Source: DASRDB01 sp035652815 (GTDB taxonomy: Bacteria; Chloroflexota; Ktedonobacteria; Ktedonobacterales; Ktedonobacteraceae). From it: a stretch of 64,000 nucleotides of DNA. A model generated the notes under the pieces. It was not told the origin of the DNA. It did no database searches and saw nothing but the letters and a program-made list of their open reading frames with translations. Location of the stretch: the NCBI GenBank assembly GCA_035652815.1, contig DASRDB010000022.1, forward strand, positions 489,865-553,864, written 5' to 3'. Positions 55,398 through 63,871 of this stretch are shown here, one piece after another; the first letter of the stretch is position 1; each line of letters begins with the position of its first letter. The translations under genes were made by a program, and so were the position numbers.

Positions 55398-55802
55398 ATG
55401 AAACTGATTTACGTGGCCGGGCCGTTGTTCAATACGCATGAGCGCTGGTATCTCGAACGCATTACGGAGGCGCTTGAAGCAAATGGGTATCGTACCTTTT
55501 TGCCGCACCGGGATGCGGGACTGGTGAAACCCGGATCTGTAGAGGAGCGGATGCGTATTTTTACAAAAGACCTGGAAGCGTTGAAGGCGTGCGATGCGTG
55601 TGTGGCGCTGCTGACTGGCCCTGACCACGACTCAGGAACGAGCGCCGAACTCGGATTTTTGTACGCGCTTGGCAAGCCGTGTATTGGCATTACCGATGAT
55701 AAGCGCGGGGCAATGAATAATATCGTGTGGGGCATTTGCGATTATGGCAAGCGCATTGTGCGGACGGTGGAAGAGGCAGTGGCGCTGCTGCAAACCATGT
55801 GA
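55398..55802 (+). CDS. Nucleoside 2-deoxyribosyltransferase-like protein
   Basis: A 134-residue protein of the N-deoxyribosyltransferase superfamily. N-terminal IYVAGPLFNTHERWYLERIT, then a substrate aspartate region KDLEALKACDACVALLTGP and the catalytic block SGTSAELGFLYALGKPCIGI. Members exchange bases on deoxynucleosides or hydrolyse deoxynucleoside monophosphates. Length fits (about 130-160). The ATG at 55398 follows GAGGAGAATCGC; further upstream in-frame codons lack a site. Substrate not determined. Confidence 0.83.
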   Translation: MKLIYVAGPLFNTHERWYLERITEALEANGYRTFLPHRDAGLVKPGSVEERMRIFTKDLEALKACDACVALLTGPDHDSGTSAELGFLYALGKPCIGITDDKRGAMNNIVWGICDYGKRIVRTVEEAVALLQTM

Positions 55803-55874
55803 TATGTTTGCTTATACAACGCTTGAGAGCGCTGTAACTATTTGGTAGCTCAGGTACAACAGGAGAACATGCGC

Positions 55875-57164
55875 ATGACCCAGACGCTCGATTTACGCCC
55901 CTATCGCCAGTATTTTCCCTCGCTGAAGCAGGAGATGCATGGTCAACGAGTGATCTTTTTTGATAATCCGGGTGGGACGCAGGTGGCTTTGCAGGTGATC
56001 GATGCTATGACCACCTATTTTCGTGATGCGAATGCCAATACACACGGGGCTTTCGCGACCAGCCAGCGCACAGACGAAGTGATTACGCGAGCGCGACTTG
56101 GCATGGCTGATTTCCTGCATGCCGATCCCAATGAGATTGTGTTTGGCCCCAATATGACCACGCTTACCTTCGCGTTCAGCCGCGCCATAGGCAAAACCCT
56201 ATCGCCGGGAGACGAAATTGTGGTGACGGTGCTGGATCATGATGCGAATGTCGCGCCCTGGCTGGCCTTGCAGGATGAGCGCGGCGTAGTGATTCGAACG
56301 GTGGACGTACATCCCGAAAATGTGACACTGGATATGGAAGACATGCGGCGCAAGATCACGGAGCGCACGAAGCTGGTTGCGGTCGGCTATGCCTCGAACG
56401 CTTCGGGAACGATCAACGATGTGGCGACGATTATCGGCTGGGCGCACGAAGTCGGAGCTTTGACGTGGATTGACGCCGTGCAGTTCGCGCCACACGGGCC
56501 AATTGATGTGAAGGCACTGGATGTTGATTTCCTCGCCTGCTCCGCCTATAAGTTTTTTGGGCCGCACCTGGGAATTGTCTATGGCAAGTACGAACTTTTG
56601 GAAAGCCTGCCCGCTTATAAAGTGCGCCCGGCGAGTAATCGCGCTCCCGAACGCTGGGAAACAGGAACTCAGAATCACGAGGGGCTGGCCGGACTGACAG
56701 GCGTAATCGATTACTTCGCAATGATCGGGCGCGAACAGGGCGAATTATATGCCGATGCTTTCAAGGATAGTGAGGGGAAGTCGTTGTACATCGGGCGACA
56801 GCGCGATTTGAAAGTGGCGATGCAGGCCATCATGGATTACGAACGGGGGCTATCGGCGCATCTGTTGACAGGCTTGCGCGAGGTCAAGGGCATACAGGTG
56901 TATGGCATTACGAATCCGCAGCAGCTTCAATGGCGGGTGCCGACGGTCATTTGCAATATCGAGGGGCATAACCCGCGCGAACTGGCCGGGTACCTGGGAA
57001 GGAAGGGCGTCTTTGCCTGGGACGGTAACTATTACGCGCTCGGGATCATGGAGCGGTTGGGATTGGAAGAGCGTGGAGGAGCTTTGAGATTGGGGATGGC
57101 GCATTATAACACTCTCGATGAGATCGAGCGGGTGTTGGATTATCTGGAACAAGTCTCTGGATGA
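55875..57164 (+). CDS. Cysteine desulfurase-like aminotransferase class V
   Basis: A 429-residue PLP enzyme of fold type I, the cysteine-desulfurase-like branch that includes isopenicillin N epimerase-like proteins. N-terminal IFFDNPGGTQVALQVIDAM and NANTHGAFATSQRTDEVI; VVTVLDHDANVAPWLAL; YASNASGTINDVATI; PLP aspartate/His region WIDAVQFAPHGPID; and the lysine block LACSAYKFFGPHLGIVYG. I chose the ATG at 55875, 9 bases after AGGAG; another at 55869 is too close. It is monocistronic. A true desulfurase role is uncertain, since the usual active cysteine loop is not evident. Confidence 0.82.
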   Translation: MTQTLDLRPYRQYFPSLKQEMHGQRVIFFDNPGGTQVALQVIDAMTTYFRDANANTHGAFATSQRTDEVITRARLGMADFLHADPNEIVFGPNMTTLTFAFSRAIGKTLSPGDEIVVTVLDHDANVAPWLALQDERGVVIRTVDVHPENVTLDMEDMRRKITERTKLVAVGYASNASGTINDVATIIGWAHEVGALTWIDAVQFAPHGPIDVKALDVDFLACSAYKFFGPHLGIVYGKYELLESLPAYKVRPASNRAPERWETGTQNHEGLAGLTGVIDYFAMIGREQGELYADAFKDSEGKSLYIGRQRDLKVAMQAIMDYERGLSAHLLTGLREVKGIQVYGITNPQQLQWRVPTVICNIEGHNPRELAGYLGRKGVFAWDGNYYALGIMERLGLEERGGALRLGMAHYNTLDEIERVLDYLEQVSG

Positions 57165-57251
57165 GTAGTGGGAATGCATGATGGAAAGAATGTATTCGCA
57201 TCATCCTGGCTTGATCTCAAAGGAGGAAAAACTTCTCGCATCTTGCTCATT

Positions 57252-58123
57252 TTATTGAGCAAAAAAGCTATAAAGGGCGCGATACGTTTCCTTTGGAAGC
57301 TCTTCAGGGGCATAATGTCCGGCATCCAGACTTTCAAATTGCACATCATCGACCCAGTAGTGCCAGATGGCTTCGATATCGAAGTAGTCTTTGAGATCGT
57401 CCTTCAAGCAGGTTAGAACCAGCATTGGGCGGGAAATACGTTTTTTGCCCTGGTCGGCTTTATCGAGGGCAAAATCGTAGGTTGCGCCTGCGCGATAGTC
57501 TTCAATCATGGCTTTGATGGTTTCTGGATTGTAGACACTGCGTCGATAGTCTTCAACTGCTTCGGGCGTGAAGTACGCGGGCAGTTTTGCTTGTATTCGT
57601 TCGCCCAAACGATAGTAATTATCGGGGTTTTCGAGGATTAAGCGTTCCGGTAGCTCTGGCTGGGCAAAAAAGAACCAGTGCCACCAGCCTGGCGCAAATT
57701 CTCTTGTGGCGCGGCAAAATGCCTCTCCGATAGGAATATTGCTAAAAACTGCCAGCTTGCGTATGCGCTCAGGGGCATCAAGCGCCATGCGAATAGCGCA
57801 ATAGCCTCCTCGATCATGTCCAGCAACAAAGAATTGCTCGAAGCCAAGTTGCCGCATCACCTCGATTTGATCGCGTGCCATAACCCGTTTGGAGTAGGTT
57901 TCGTGATTTGGCGTTGCTGGCGGTTTGCTGCTCTCGCCGTATCCTCATAAATCCGCAGCAACGACCGTGAAATTCTGGGCAAGCTTGGGAGCGATTTTAT
58001 GCCACATAACATGTGTGTGTGGATGACCGTGAAGGAGGAGCAGGCCGGGGCCATGTCCTCCATGAGGACGCGAATCACCGCTTCGCCGGTATCAATCCTT
58101 GATAGTTGAAATCCTTCAAATAT
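57252..58123 (-). pseudogene. Alpha/beta hydrolase (dehalogenase-like), inactivated
   Basis: The C-terminal part is intact from 57881: nucleophile elbow VAGHDRGGYCAIRMAL (Asp), PELPERLILENPDNYY, and a His in SLDAGHYAPEELP. This matches the haloacetate/epoxide-type hydrolases with an Asp nucleophile. The N-terminal part is also recognisable (IFEGFQLSRIDTGEAVIRV, then GGHGPGLLLLHGHPHTHVMW) but broken three ways: the expected ATG reads ATA (58123-58121), one base is lost near 58060, and a TGA at 57947-57945 replaces the Arg codon in ADLRGYGES. It lies downstream of the DUF6081-like gene. Likely a recent pseudogene, since the remaining sequence is well conserved. Confidence 0.78.
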
Positions 58124-58141
58124 GATTTTCTTTACTCACCT

Positions 58142-58927
58142 TTATTCGCTGTGAGTAGTAATCATAAATTTGCCCCACGTTCCCGTCAGAATCTGTCCGT
58201 GAACGGAGACGCTTTTGCCCTGTTCGATGGTTTTTTCGGTCATGAGGCCGAGGGCGATGATGAGGCCGTTGATTTTAACGGGGACGTTGGTGTAGGCGCT
58301 GACCTCTTCGCCATCGACGTAGTAGCGGACTTCGTCTTTGCCGCGATGGTAGCTGATTTTATAGCGATGTAGTTGGCCGGAAGTGGTAGGAATTGTTAGT
58401 TCATTGAAGTCGCAGAAATATTTGGGTTTATCGGCGTCTTCTACGTCGGGGGGTTCGGGAACGCCTGGGAAGGGGAGCAGGGCGTAGACGCTGGCGATGA
58501 CATCATTGCAGGCGAAAAAGTCGAGCGCGACGCCTGTGCTGAAGTCGAGCAGGTTCACGGAGACGAAGCCATCGTAGAGGTCACCGGGGCGTGTATTCTG
58601 GCAACGGGCCTGCATCTCCCACTCGAAGGAGATTTCGCCGTGTTCGGGTATCTCGAAGCGCCGGGTGGAGAAGAACATATTTTTGGCGTTATCGAGAATC
58701 TGTACCTGGTTGTTGGAACGGGTGATCTTTGAGGTGACACGCAGGCGCTCACCTTCAACGACAACGGTGGCGTTTGGTTCGCGGTAGCGCCAGAAGGTGC
58801 CATCGGGGAGCGGAAAGCCGCCGTACTGCCAGGCGCGATTTTCGCCGGTGATGATGCTGTGGTAATTGGCGTAGGTAATCGTTTCTTCCTGTTGTGCTTT
58901 TTCTGTGGTGGTAGCGGTGATGTCCAC
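58142..58927 (-). CDS. DUF6081-like protein of unknown function
   Basis: A 261-residue protein that from memory matches the DUF6081 family of Actinobacteria and Ktedonobacteria. Conserved stretches: HSIITGENRAWQYGGFPLPD, QILDNAKNMFFSTRRFEIPE, GEISFEWEMQAR, GDLYDGFVSVNLLDFSTGVA and VRYYVDGEEVSAYTNVPVKI. The alternating strands suggest a beta-sandwich, lectin-like or GH16-like, without a clear catalytic motif. The start is a GTG at 58927 with CGGAGACGATAAA upstream; in-frame codons up to 59062 look noncoding. No signal peptide. Divergent from the orphan permease. Function unknown. Confidence 0.72.
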   Translation of the reverse strand: MDITATTTEKAQQEETITYANYHSIITGENRAWQYGGFPLPDGTFWRYREPNATVVVEGERLRVTSKITRSNNQVQILDNAKNMFFSTRRFEIPEHGEISFEWEMQARCQNTRPGDLYDGFVSVNLLDFSTGVALDFFACNDVIASVYALLPFPGVPEPPDVEDADKPKYFCDFNELTIPTTSGQLHRYKISYHRGKDEVRYYVDGEEVSAYTNVPVKINGLIIALGLMTEKTIEQGKSVSVHGQILTGTWGKFMITTHSE

Positions 58928-59020
58928 TTTATCGTCTCCGTAATAATATTTAGAATACTCTTTACAAGAGGGGAAAAAACCACTACTATATTCTAACGAA
59001 TCTGGGCAATTGATGGTAGG

Positions 59021-59056
59021 GGGCTGAACTTTCGAGGGGTTTAGCCCTTTTTTTAT
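59021..59056 (+). terminator. Terminator-like hairpin in the leader of the orphan permease
   Basis: GGGCTGAAC and GTTTAGCCC arms (one mismatch) are followed by TTTTTTTA. Only the plus strand has the T run, and the next plus-strand gene starts 31 bases later. No plus-strand gene ends just upstream, so it may act as an attenuator of the permease or be the relic of a lost gene's terminator. Confidence 0.5.
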
Positions 59057-59086
59057 GCACAAACTTTCTTTTTTAGAGGTGCCAAT

Positions 59087-60022
59087 GTGTTACGTTTTCT
59101 TTTAACGCGATTTATCGGGCTGATATTTGTGTTGTTCAGTGTCAGTTTTGTTACCTTTATCATGGGGTATCTTGCGCCGGGAGACCCAATTCTTGCCTTG
59201 ACCGGAGGGCATACTACATCGCAGGTCTATCAAACACTGAGGCATTTTTATGGGCTTGACCTGCCCTGGTATCAGCAGTATTTCAACTTTCTTGCTAATG
59301 TGCTACATGGAACATTCGGCTACTCGTTCGTGTATCAACAAACACCGGCCTGGGATGTCTTGAGCCGGGGCTTGCCGAATTCAATAGAGTTGGGGTTGGA
59401 AGTATTGCTGGTGACTATTGTGCTGGGCATTCCTTCCGGTATTCTCTCGGCTTTGCGCGCCAATAGCCATGTTGATACGTCGTTAACGACTGTGGCGATT
59501 ATGCTGTACTCGCTGCCGGATATTGCGTTGATTGTGGGCTTTCAGGTCATCATGGTGATTCTGTACCAGAATGGCCTGCCCTCGCTGCCGGTAGCCGGGT
59601 GGGATACCTGGCAGGAGCGCATTGCGCCGGTGCTGATTACCGCGACGACCGGATATGGCTATTTTGCCCGTCTCACAAGAACCTCGGTGCTGGAGGCGCT
59701 GGGACAGGACTATATACGCACGGCTCGGGCGAAGGGATTATATGAACGAGTGGTGATCTATCGCCATGCGCTGCGCAATGCCTGCTTGCCCTTGATTACG
59801 CTGATCGGGCCATCATTGGGTTTCCTGGTGACGGGCGTATTTATTACTGAGCAGTTTTTCAATATTCCAGGGGTGAGCGCTATCACGCTGACCGCGATTT
59901 CGCAACGTGATTTTCCTGTGTTGCAGGCAACCGTCATTTTGACCAGCGCATCGGTGGTGTTTTTCAATGCCCTGACGGATGTGGCGTATGCGATTGCTGA
60001 TCCGCGTATCCGGCTTGAATGA
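59087..60022 (+). CDS. Orphan ABC transporter permease, DppB type
   Basis: A 311-residue six-segment membrane protein of the DppB/OppB family: MLRFLLTRFIGLIFVLFSVS, GYLAPGDPILALTGG, and coupling loop RTARAKGLYERVVIYRHALR. The GTG start at 59087 has AGAGGTGCCAAT upstream. Neither a DppC-type partner, a binding protein nor an ATPase adjoins it; a strong terminator follows. It could serve as an alternative permease with parts from the 48-52 kb importer, or be a leftover of a deleted operon. Confidence 0.83.
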   Translation: MLRFLLTRFIGLIFVLFSVSFVTFIMGYLAPGDPILALTGGHTTSQVYQTLRHFYGLDLPWYQQYFNFLANVLHGTFGYSFVYQQTPAWDVLSRGLPNSIELGLEVLLVTIVLGIPSGILSALRANSHVDTSLTTVAIMLYSLPDIALIVGFQVIMVILYQNGLPSLPVAGWDTWQERIAPVLITATTGYGYFARLTRTSVLEALGQDYIRTARAKGLYERVVIYRHALRNACLPLITLIGPSLGFLVTGVFITEQFFNIPGVSAITLTAISQRDFPVLQATVILTSASVVFFNALTDVAYAIADPRIRLE

Positions 60023-60042
60023 AAAGAAGAGATTGATTTTAG

Positions 60043-60075
60043 AAGGCCACAAGTTGAAATTTGTGGCCTTTTTTT
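60043..60075 (+). terminator. Intrinsic terminator after orphan permease
   Basis: AAGGCCACAA and TTGTGGCCTT arms with an 8-base loop, followed by a T run. A canonical Rho-independent terminator about 20 bases after the permease stop. Confidence 0.85.
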
Positions 60076-60187
60076 ATTCCGGCTTTTTGCTAGAGTTATA
60101 CACCCTTATACGTTTTCTATACGTACTAGTAGTAGAGTGTGTGCGGTGTTGGAATGAGGCTTGTTGTGAGGCGGCAGAGGTAGTACA

Positions 60188-61465
60188 ATGGAGGGGCTTC
60201 ATTCTTTGCGCCTTACTAAATTGAGGCATGGAAGGAAACGCAGAGTGGCTAGAAAAAAAATACGTGTTTCATCGGTAGATGAGAAGAAGACGAAAGACAA
60301 CCTGGTCAAGAAGATGGCCAGGAGTGCTTTTCGCAAAAGCAATCGCTCAAAGAGCGTGCGCGACCTGGGCATCGCGGCGCTGAGGAACTTGCCAAGCAAT
60401 ATCGCAACTGTGCGCAGCTTCATGAAGGCGGTGGATTGGCGACAGGCGCATGGTGAAGTGTTGGAGGGCTTGAACCATACGATTGTGATCGTGGGCCAGC
60501 CCAATACGGGGAAGAGTACGCTTTTCAATATGCTGAAAGGCGAGCAGCTCTCTCCCGTATCGCCAGAGGCGGGTACGACCAAATCGCTGGTGCGCACCGA
60601 TTTTGGGCCGTTTACGCTGATTGACACGCCTGGACACCTGCCGGAATTAATGGAGAGCGGTATGGATCAGGCGAGCGTCATCGTATTGTTGATCGACGCG
60701 ACGAAGGGCCTGCAGGATAAAGACCGTGAGTTGTATGAGACGGTCAAGAAGATGGAAAAGCCGACCATCATCGCGGTCAACAAGGTTGACGCTTTGAAGG
60801 GCGGCGAATCGGGCGATCGCATCGCGAACGAGGTAGCCGTGATGCTCAATGTACCCGGCGTGATTCCTGTTTCCGCCCGTACAGGGGCAAATGTGGCTGA
60901 GGAATTGATTCCGGCGGTCATCGAAGCAAGCCCGGATGCGGCGCTGGTGATCGGGCGCGAATTGCCCGCTTACCGGCAACAGGCAGCGCAGCGTATCATT
61001 CGTAATGCGACACTGGTTAGCCTGGCTGCTGGCTTCGAGCCGATTCCACTTATCGATATCCCCATCATCTTAGGAACGCAACTGCGGCTGGTGCTACGTA
61101 TTGGCGCGTTGTTTGGCGAGTCAATGGACACGACGGAGTCCATGAAGCATGCGCGTGAATTGATTGTGACGCTGGTGACAGGGGCAGGTTTGCGCTATCT
61201 GGCTGAGCAGGTCGCTAAGGCGGTGCCGATTGGTGGCGATTTTGTGGCTGGCGCAATCGCCGGTGCTGGTACGTGGGCTATTGGACAGGTGGCGCTTGAA
61301 TACTACGAGGGCGGCAAGCAGATCAGTCCGAACCGGATGCGAGAGCTATATAACGAGTTCTATCATCGTTTCCGCAAGCAGCGCTCAACGGACGAGTTGC
61401 GACAGTACGCCGTCACCGGTAATGATACCGCTCTAGGTCTCGAAGGCCCGAAGGTATCAAGTTAA
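60188..61465 (+). CDS. GTP-binding protein with DUF697-like C-terminal domain
   Basis: A 425-residue protein. A basic N-terminal extension (residues 1-60, KLRHGRKRRVARKKI), then an Era/TrmE-type G domain from residue 95: GQPNTGKST (G1), DTPGH (G3), NKVD (G4), SART (G5). From about residue 265 a hydrophobic helical tail (ATLVSLAAGFEPIPLIDIPI, LRLVLRIGALFGE, GAIAGAGTWAIGQVALEYYE) resembles DUF697, as in YcjF-like membrane GTPases. Start ATG at 60188 follows AGAGG; a GTG at 60245 behind GGAAGGAAACGCAGA is also possible. It precedes the HExxH gene by 72 bases. Role unknown. Confidence 0.78.
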   Translation: MEGLHSLRLTKLRHGRKRRVARKKIRVSSVDEKKTKDNLVKKMARSAFRKSNRSKSVRDLGIAALRNLPSNIATVRSFMKAVDWRQAHGEVLEGLNHTIVIVGQPNTGKSTLFNMLKGEQLSPVSPEAGTTKSLVRTDFGPFTLIDTPGHLPELMESGMDQASVIVLLIDATKGLQDKDRELYETVKKMEKPTIIAVNKVDALKGGESGDRIANEVAVMLNVPGVIPVSARTGANVAEELIPAVIEASPDAALVIGRELPAYRQQAAQRIIRNATLVSLAAGFEPIPLIDIPIILGTQLRLVLRIGALFGESMDTTESMKHARELIVTLVTGAGLRYLAEQVAKAVPIGGDFVAGAIAGAGTWAIGQVALEYYEGGKQISPNRMRELYNEFYHRFRKQRSTDELRQYAVTGNDTALGLEGPKVSS

Positions 61466-61537
61466 GTTACACATGTTGTGTCTGCATACTGATCGCTACC
61501 CGGTCACGCGACGACACGAGAGACGAGAGAGTAGCAT

Positions 61538-62320
61538 ATGGCCTTTCCATATGAGCAGTATGAGACGCTGGCAGAGCCACTCACCGTTTACTATCCAACG
61601 GGCCAGGAGACGCTGGCCCGTTGGATATTTCAGATGGTAGACAAGGCCAGCGCATTGCTTTCAGAATTATTAGAATTGCCAACGCCCGATCTGGAAATAC
61701 TGATTGTTGATCCTGCCGACTGGTCGCTGGTGCCAAGAGAAGAACCAGATGAGCCGGATATGTTGTTGCCGTTCTTAAATGGGGAGACTGATCCGCCCTC
61801 GCTGGTCATACCAACCGAGTTGGATGCGATCATTGGCGAGCCGACCCAGGAAAAGCTGGCGTTATTGCTCTTTCATGAACTGGCGCATGCTTTTCTGGAG
61901 CTAGACCCGCGCCCCTGGCCTGAGGAAAGCCCGTTATGGGCCGATGAGTGGCAGTTGCAATTTGCCGCGCTCTGGCTTTGCCAGCAGGTTTTAGGCGTTT
62001 CTGGGCCGGTCATGAACGATCTACGCGAGCAATATACTGATATTTTTGAGCCAGAGCCGGATGGAAAGACGCCGGTAACGGTACGTGGTTTTGATTGGTA
62101 TGAAGATACCAGCGCCGAAGACTACCTGGTGTTTGATTTGTTGCTTGAGCAATTTGCCGTTGATCTGCTGGCAAACTACACGCCGGATATTCTGTCGCGC
62201 TTTTTGGAGCAGTATCGCAAAGGGCAGACTGTGTTGCTGAGCGATGAGGTGACGGAGATGCTGGCGCAAACGCTTGGGCCGGGCGGCACTGAATGGTTAG
62301 AGGAACTGGTATATTTTTAA
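61538..62320 (+). CDS. Hypothetical protein with HExxH metallopeptidase-like motif
   Basis: A 260-residue protein I do not recognise. It carries LLLFHELAHAFLELDPRPWP (His113, Glu114, His117) followed by WADEWQLQF with Glu137, 20 residues on, the order of a gluzincin-type zinc site. The N-terminal part is acidic (PREEPDEPDMLLPF). No signal peptide or membrane segment, so it is probably cytosolic. The ATG at 61538 follows GAGAGAGTAGCAT. It is flanked by the GTPase and, 9 bases later, tyrA, likely one operon. A protease function is inferred from the motif only. Confidence 0.7.
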   Translation: MAFPYEQYETLAEPLTVYYPTGQETLARWIFQMVDKASALLSELLELPTPDLEILIVDPADWSLVPREEPDEPDMLLPFLNGETDPPSLVIPTELDAIIGEPTQEKLALLLFHELAHAFLELDPRPWPEESPLWADEWQLQFAALWLCQQVLGVSGPVMNDLREQYTDIFEPEPDGKTPVTVRGFDWYEDTSAEDYLVFDLLLEQFAVDLLANYTPDILSRFLEQYRKGQTVLLSDEVTEMLAQTLGPGGTEWLEELVYF

Positions 62321-62329
62321 GGTGACGAT

Positions 62330-63199
62330 ATGTTTAAACGGGTTGCAATTATTGGTCTGGGTCTCATTGGCGGTTCAATCGGGCTGGCGCTACATAATGC
62401 CAGAGCAGCACAGCAAGTAGCAGGATTTGACGCGGGCAAAGGCGTTGCCGAACGAGCGCGTAAGTCTGGTGCGATTGACCAGCCATGTAGTACGCTTGCT
62501 GAGGCAGTGCGTGGAGCAGAGTTGGTGATCCTGGCTACACCTGTAGGCGCAATGCGTCAATTGTTGCAGCAGCTTGCGGGGACAGTTGCGCCAGGCACCG
62601 TGATAACGGACGTTGCCAGCACAAAGGCGCAGGTGATTAACTGGGCTGAAGAATATCTGCCACCGACTGTCGCGTTTGTGGGCGGCCACCCAATCGCGGG
62701 TAAAGAGATAAGCGGTATCGAGGGCGCGGATGGGAAGCTATTTCAAAACTGTGTGTACTGCCTGACGCCAACGCGCCGCACATCACCCGCTGCTTTAGAG
62801 AAAGTGACCGAACTGGTAAGTGCGTTGGGGGCGCAGGTACGCTTTCTTGAACCACTCGAACATGATGGGCAGGTGGCAGGTGTAAGTCATTTGCCGTTTG
62901 TGGTGTCCGCAGTGTTGATGAATACCGTAGCTGGCGGCGAGTCCTGGGGTGACGCCTCTTTATTGGCTGGCAGCGGTTTTCGCGATATGACGCGCCTGGC
63001 GGCAGGCAGCCCTGAAATGTATCGTGATATTTGTTTGACCAACAGCGAAGCCTTAACGCGCTGGCTCAATGCCTACATACAGCAACTGGTAGCTTTTCGA
63101 GATCGGCTCGCGGCTCATGATGGTCAGATCGACGATGTATTTGCCTCATCTCAGCAATTGAGACAGGCCTGGCAAGCTTCTCGGGAGAATTTTTCATGA
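62330..63199 (+). CDS. tyrA: Prephenate dehydrogenase
   Basis: A 289-residue enzyme of tyrosine synthesis (prephenate + NAD to 4-hydroxyphenylpyruvate). Rossmann motif VAIIGLGLIGGSIGLAL, then VILATPVGAM, ITDVASTKAQVI, the catalytic-His block FVGGHPIAGKEISGIEGADG, and VAGVSHLPFVVSAVLMNT. No ACT domain or chorismate mutase fused, which is the minimal bacterial form. The ATG follows AAGGTGACGAT, 9 bases after the HExxH gene. Confidence 0.92.
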   Translation: MFKRVAIIGLGLIGGSIGLALHNARAAQQVAGFDAGKGVAERARKSGAIDQPCSTLAEAVRGAELVILATPVGAMRQLLQQLAGTVAPGTVITDVASTKAQVINWAEEYLPPTVAFVGGHPIAGKEISGIEGADGKLFQNCVYCLTPTRRTSPAALEKVTELVSALGAQVRFLEPLEHDGQVAGVSHLPFVVSAVLMNTVAGGESWGDASLLAGSGFRDMTRLAAGSPEMYRDICLTNSEALTRWLNAYIQQLVAFRDRLAAHDGQIDDVFASSQQLRQAWQASRENFS

Positions 63200-63215
63200 A
63201 CTGGAAAATTCTCCC
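63183..63215. terminator. Inverted repeat at the tyrA 3' end
   Basis: GGGAGAATTTT and AAAATTCTCCC arms with an 11-base loop overlap the tyrA stop. An A run, not a T run, follows, so termination efficiency is uncertain. It separates tyrA from the rRNA promoters. Confidence 0.5.
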
Positions 63216-63224
63216 AAAAACCTA

Positions 63225-63253
63225 TTGACAAGGTTTTGGACATGTGCGATAAT
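63225..63253 (+). promoter_or_regulatory. rRNA promoter P1
   Basis: TTGACA (63225-63230), 17 bases, GATAAT (63248-63253): near-consensus, with an AT-rich run before it. It lies about 620 bases before the 16S start. Confidence 0.72.
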
Positions 63254-63512
63254 CCCTCTTGCCGCGAAAAGGCAATCATCTGATCGACAAGTGATTAGAT
63301 GCTCCTGTCTGTCGCTTTTTTCTTTCTCCTGCCACGATAAGGTGGCTCCTCTCATGGACGCATTTCCTGAGTAACTTGACCGATACCGGTTCATGCTGTC
63401 GTTTGCGATGGTGTGAGACGGTGCAGTAGTACTTGCTCATCAGTAGCAAGCGAGCAAAATTTCAGGAAAAGATGGGAAGTAAGAAAAAAGTATGAGGCTG
63501 AAAAAAACCTCT

Positions 63513-63541
63513 TGACAGGCTGCTAGAAATGTGACATAATA
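63513..63541 (+). promoter_or_regulatory. rRNA promoter P2
   Basis: TTGACA (63513-63518), 17 bases, CATAAT (63536-63541), preceded by A-rich sequence that may be an UP element. The leader from here to 63871 has hairpins (for example GGAGCAT/ATGCTCC near 63611-63631) and no protein gene. Confidence 0.7.
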
Positions 63542-63871
63542 CAGTCACTGAAGCAAATGAACGAAATACACGTTCAGCGGCAGTTGATACAGTGAAGATA
63601 CTGTATCAGTGGAGCATTTTATGCTCCATGAGTACCTTGCCAATTGAAAAGTGGAAAGCAGAACAGGCTGTGGTAAGCGAGCAAGCTTTTGTGCGCGCAT
63701 GACGCAGCCCTGTCAATCAACAATGAGCCTTCTGCCCGTAGCGCGGGCAGGAGGAATCTGCGAACCAGCCAAAGAACAGTAACACACACAACAGTGCATG
63801 GACTTTGGCCTGGATCGCTCAACACACAGCAGACGCTTGTGCTGGCCTACAGCGCAAGGACATAGATCTAC

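Noticed and set aside
57857..58078. Separate small gene of 73 codons on the minus strand
   Set aside because: It is the out-of-frame part of the broken alpha/beta hydrolase.
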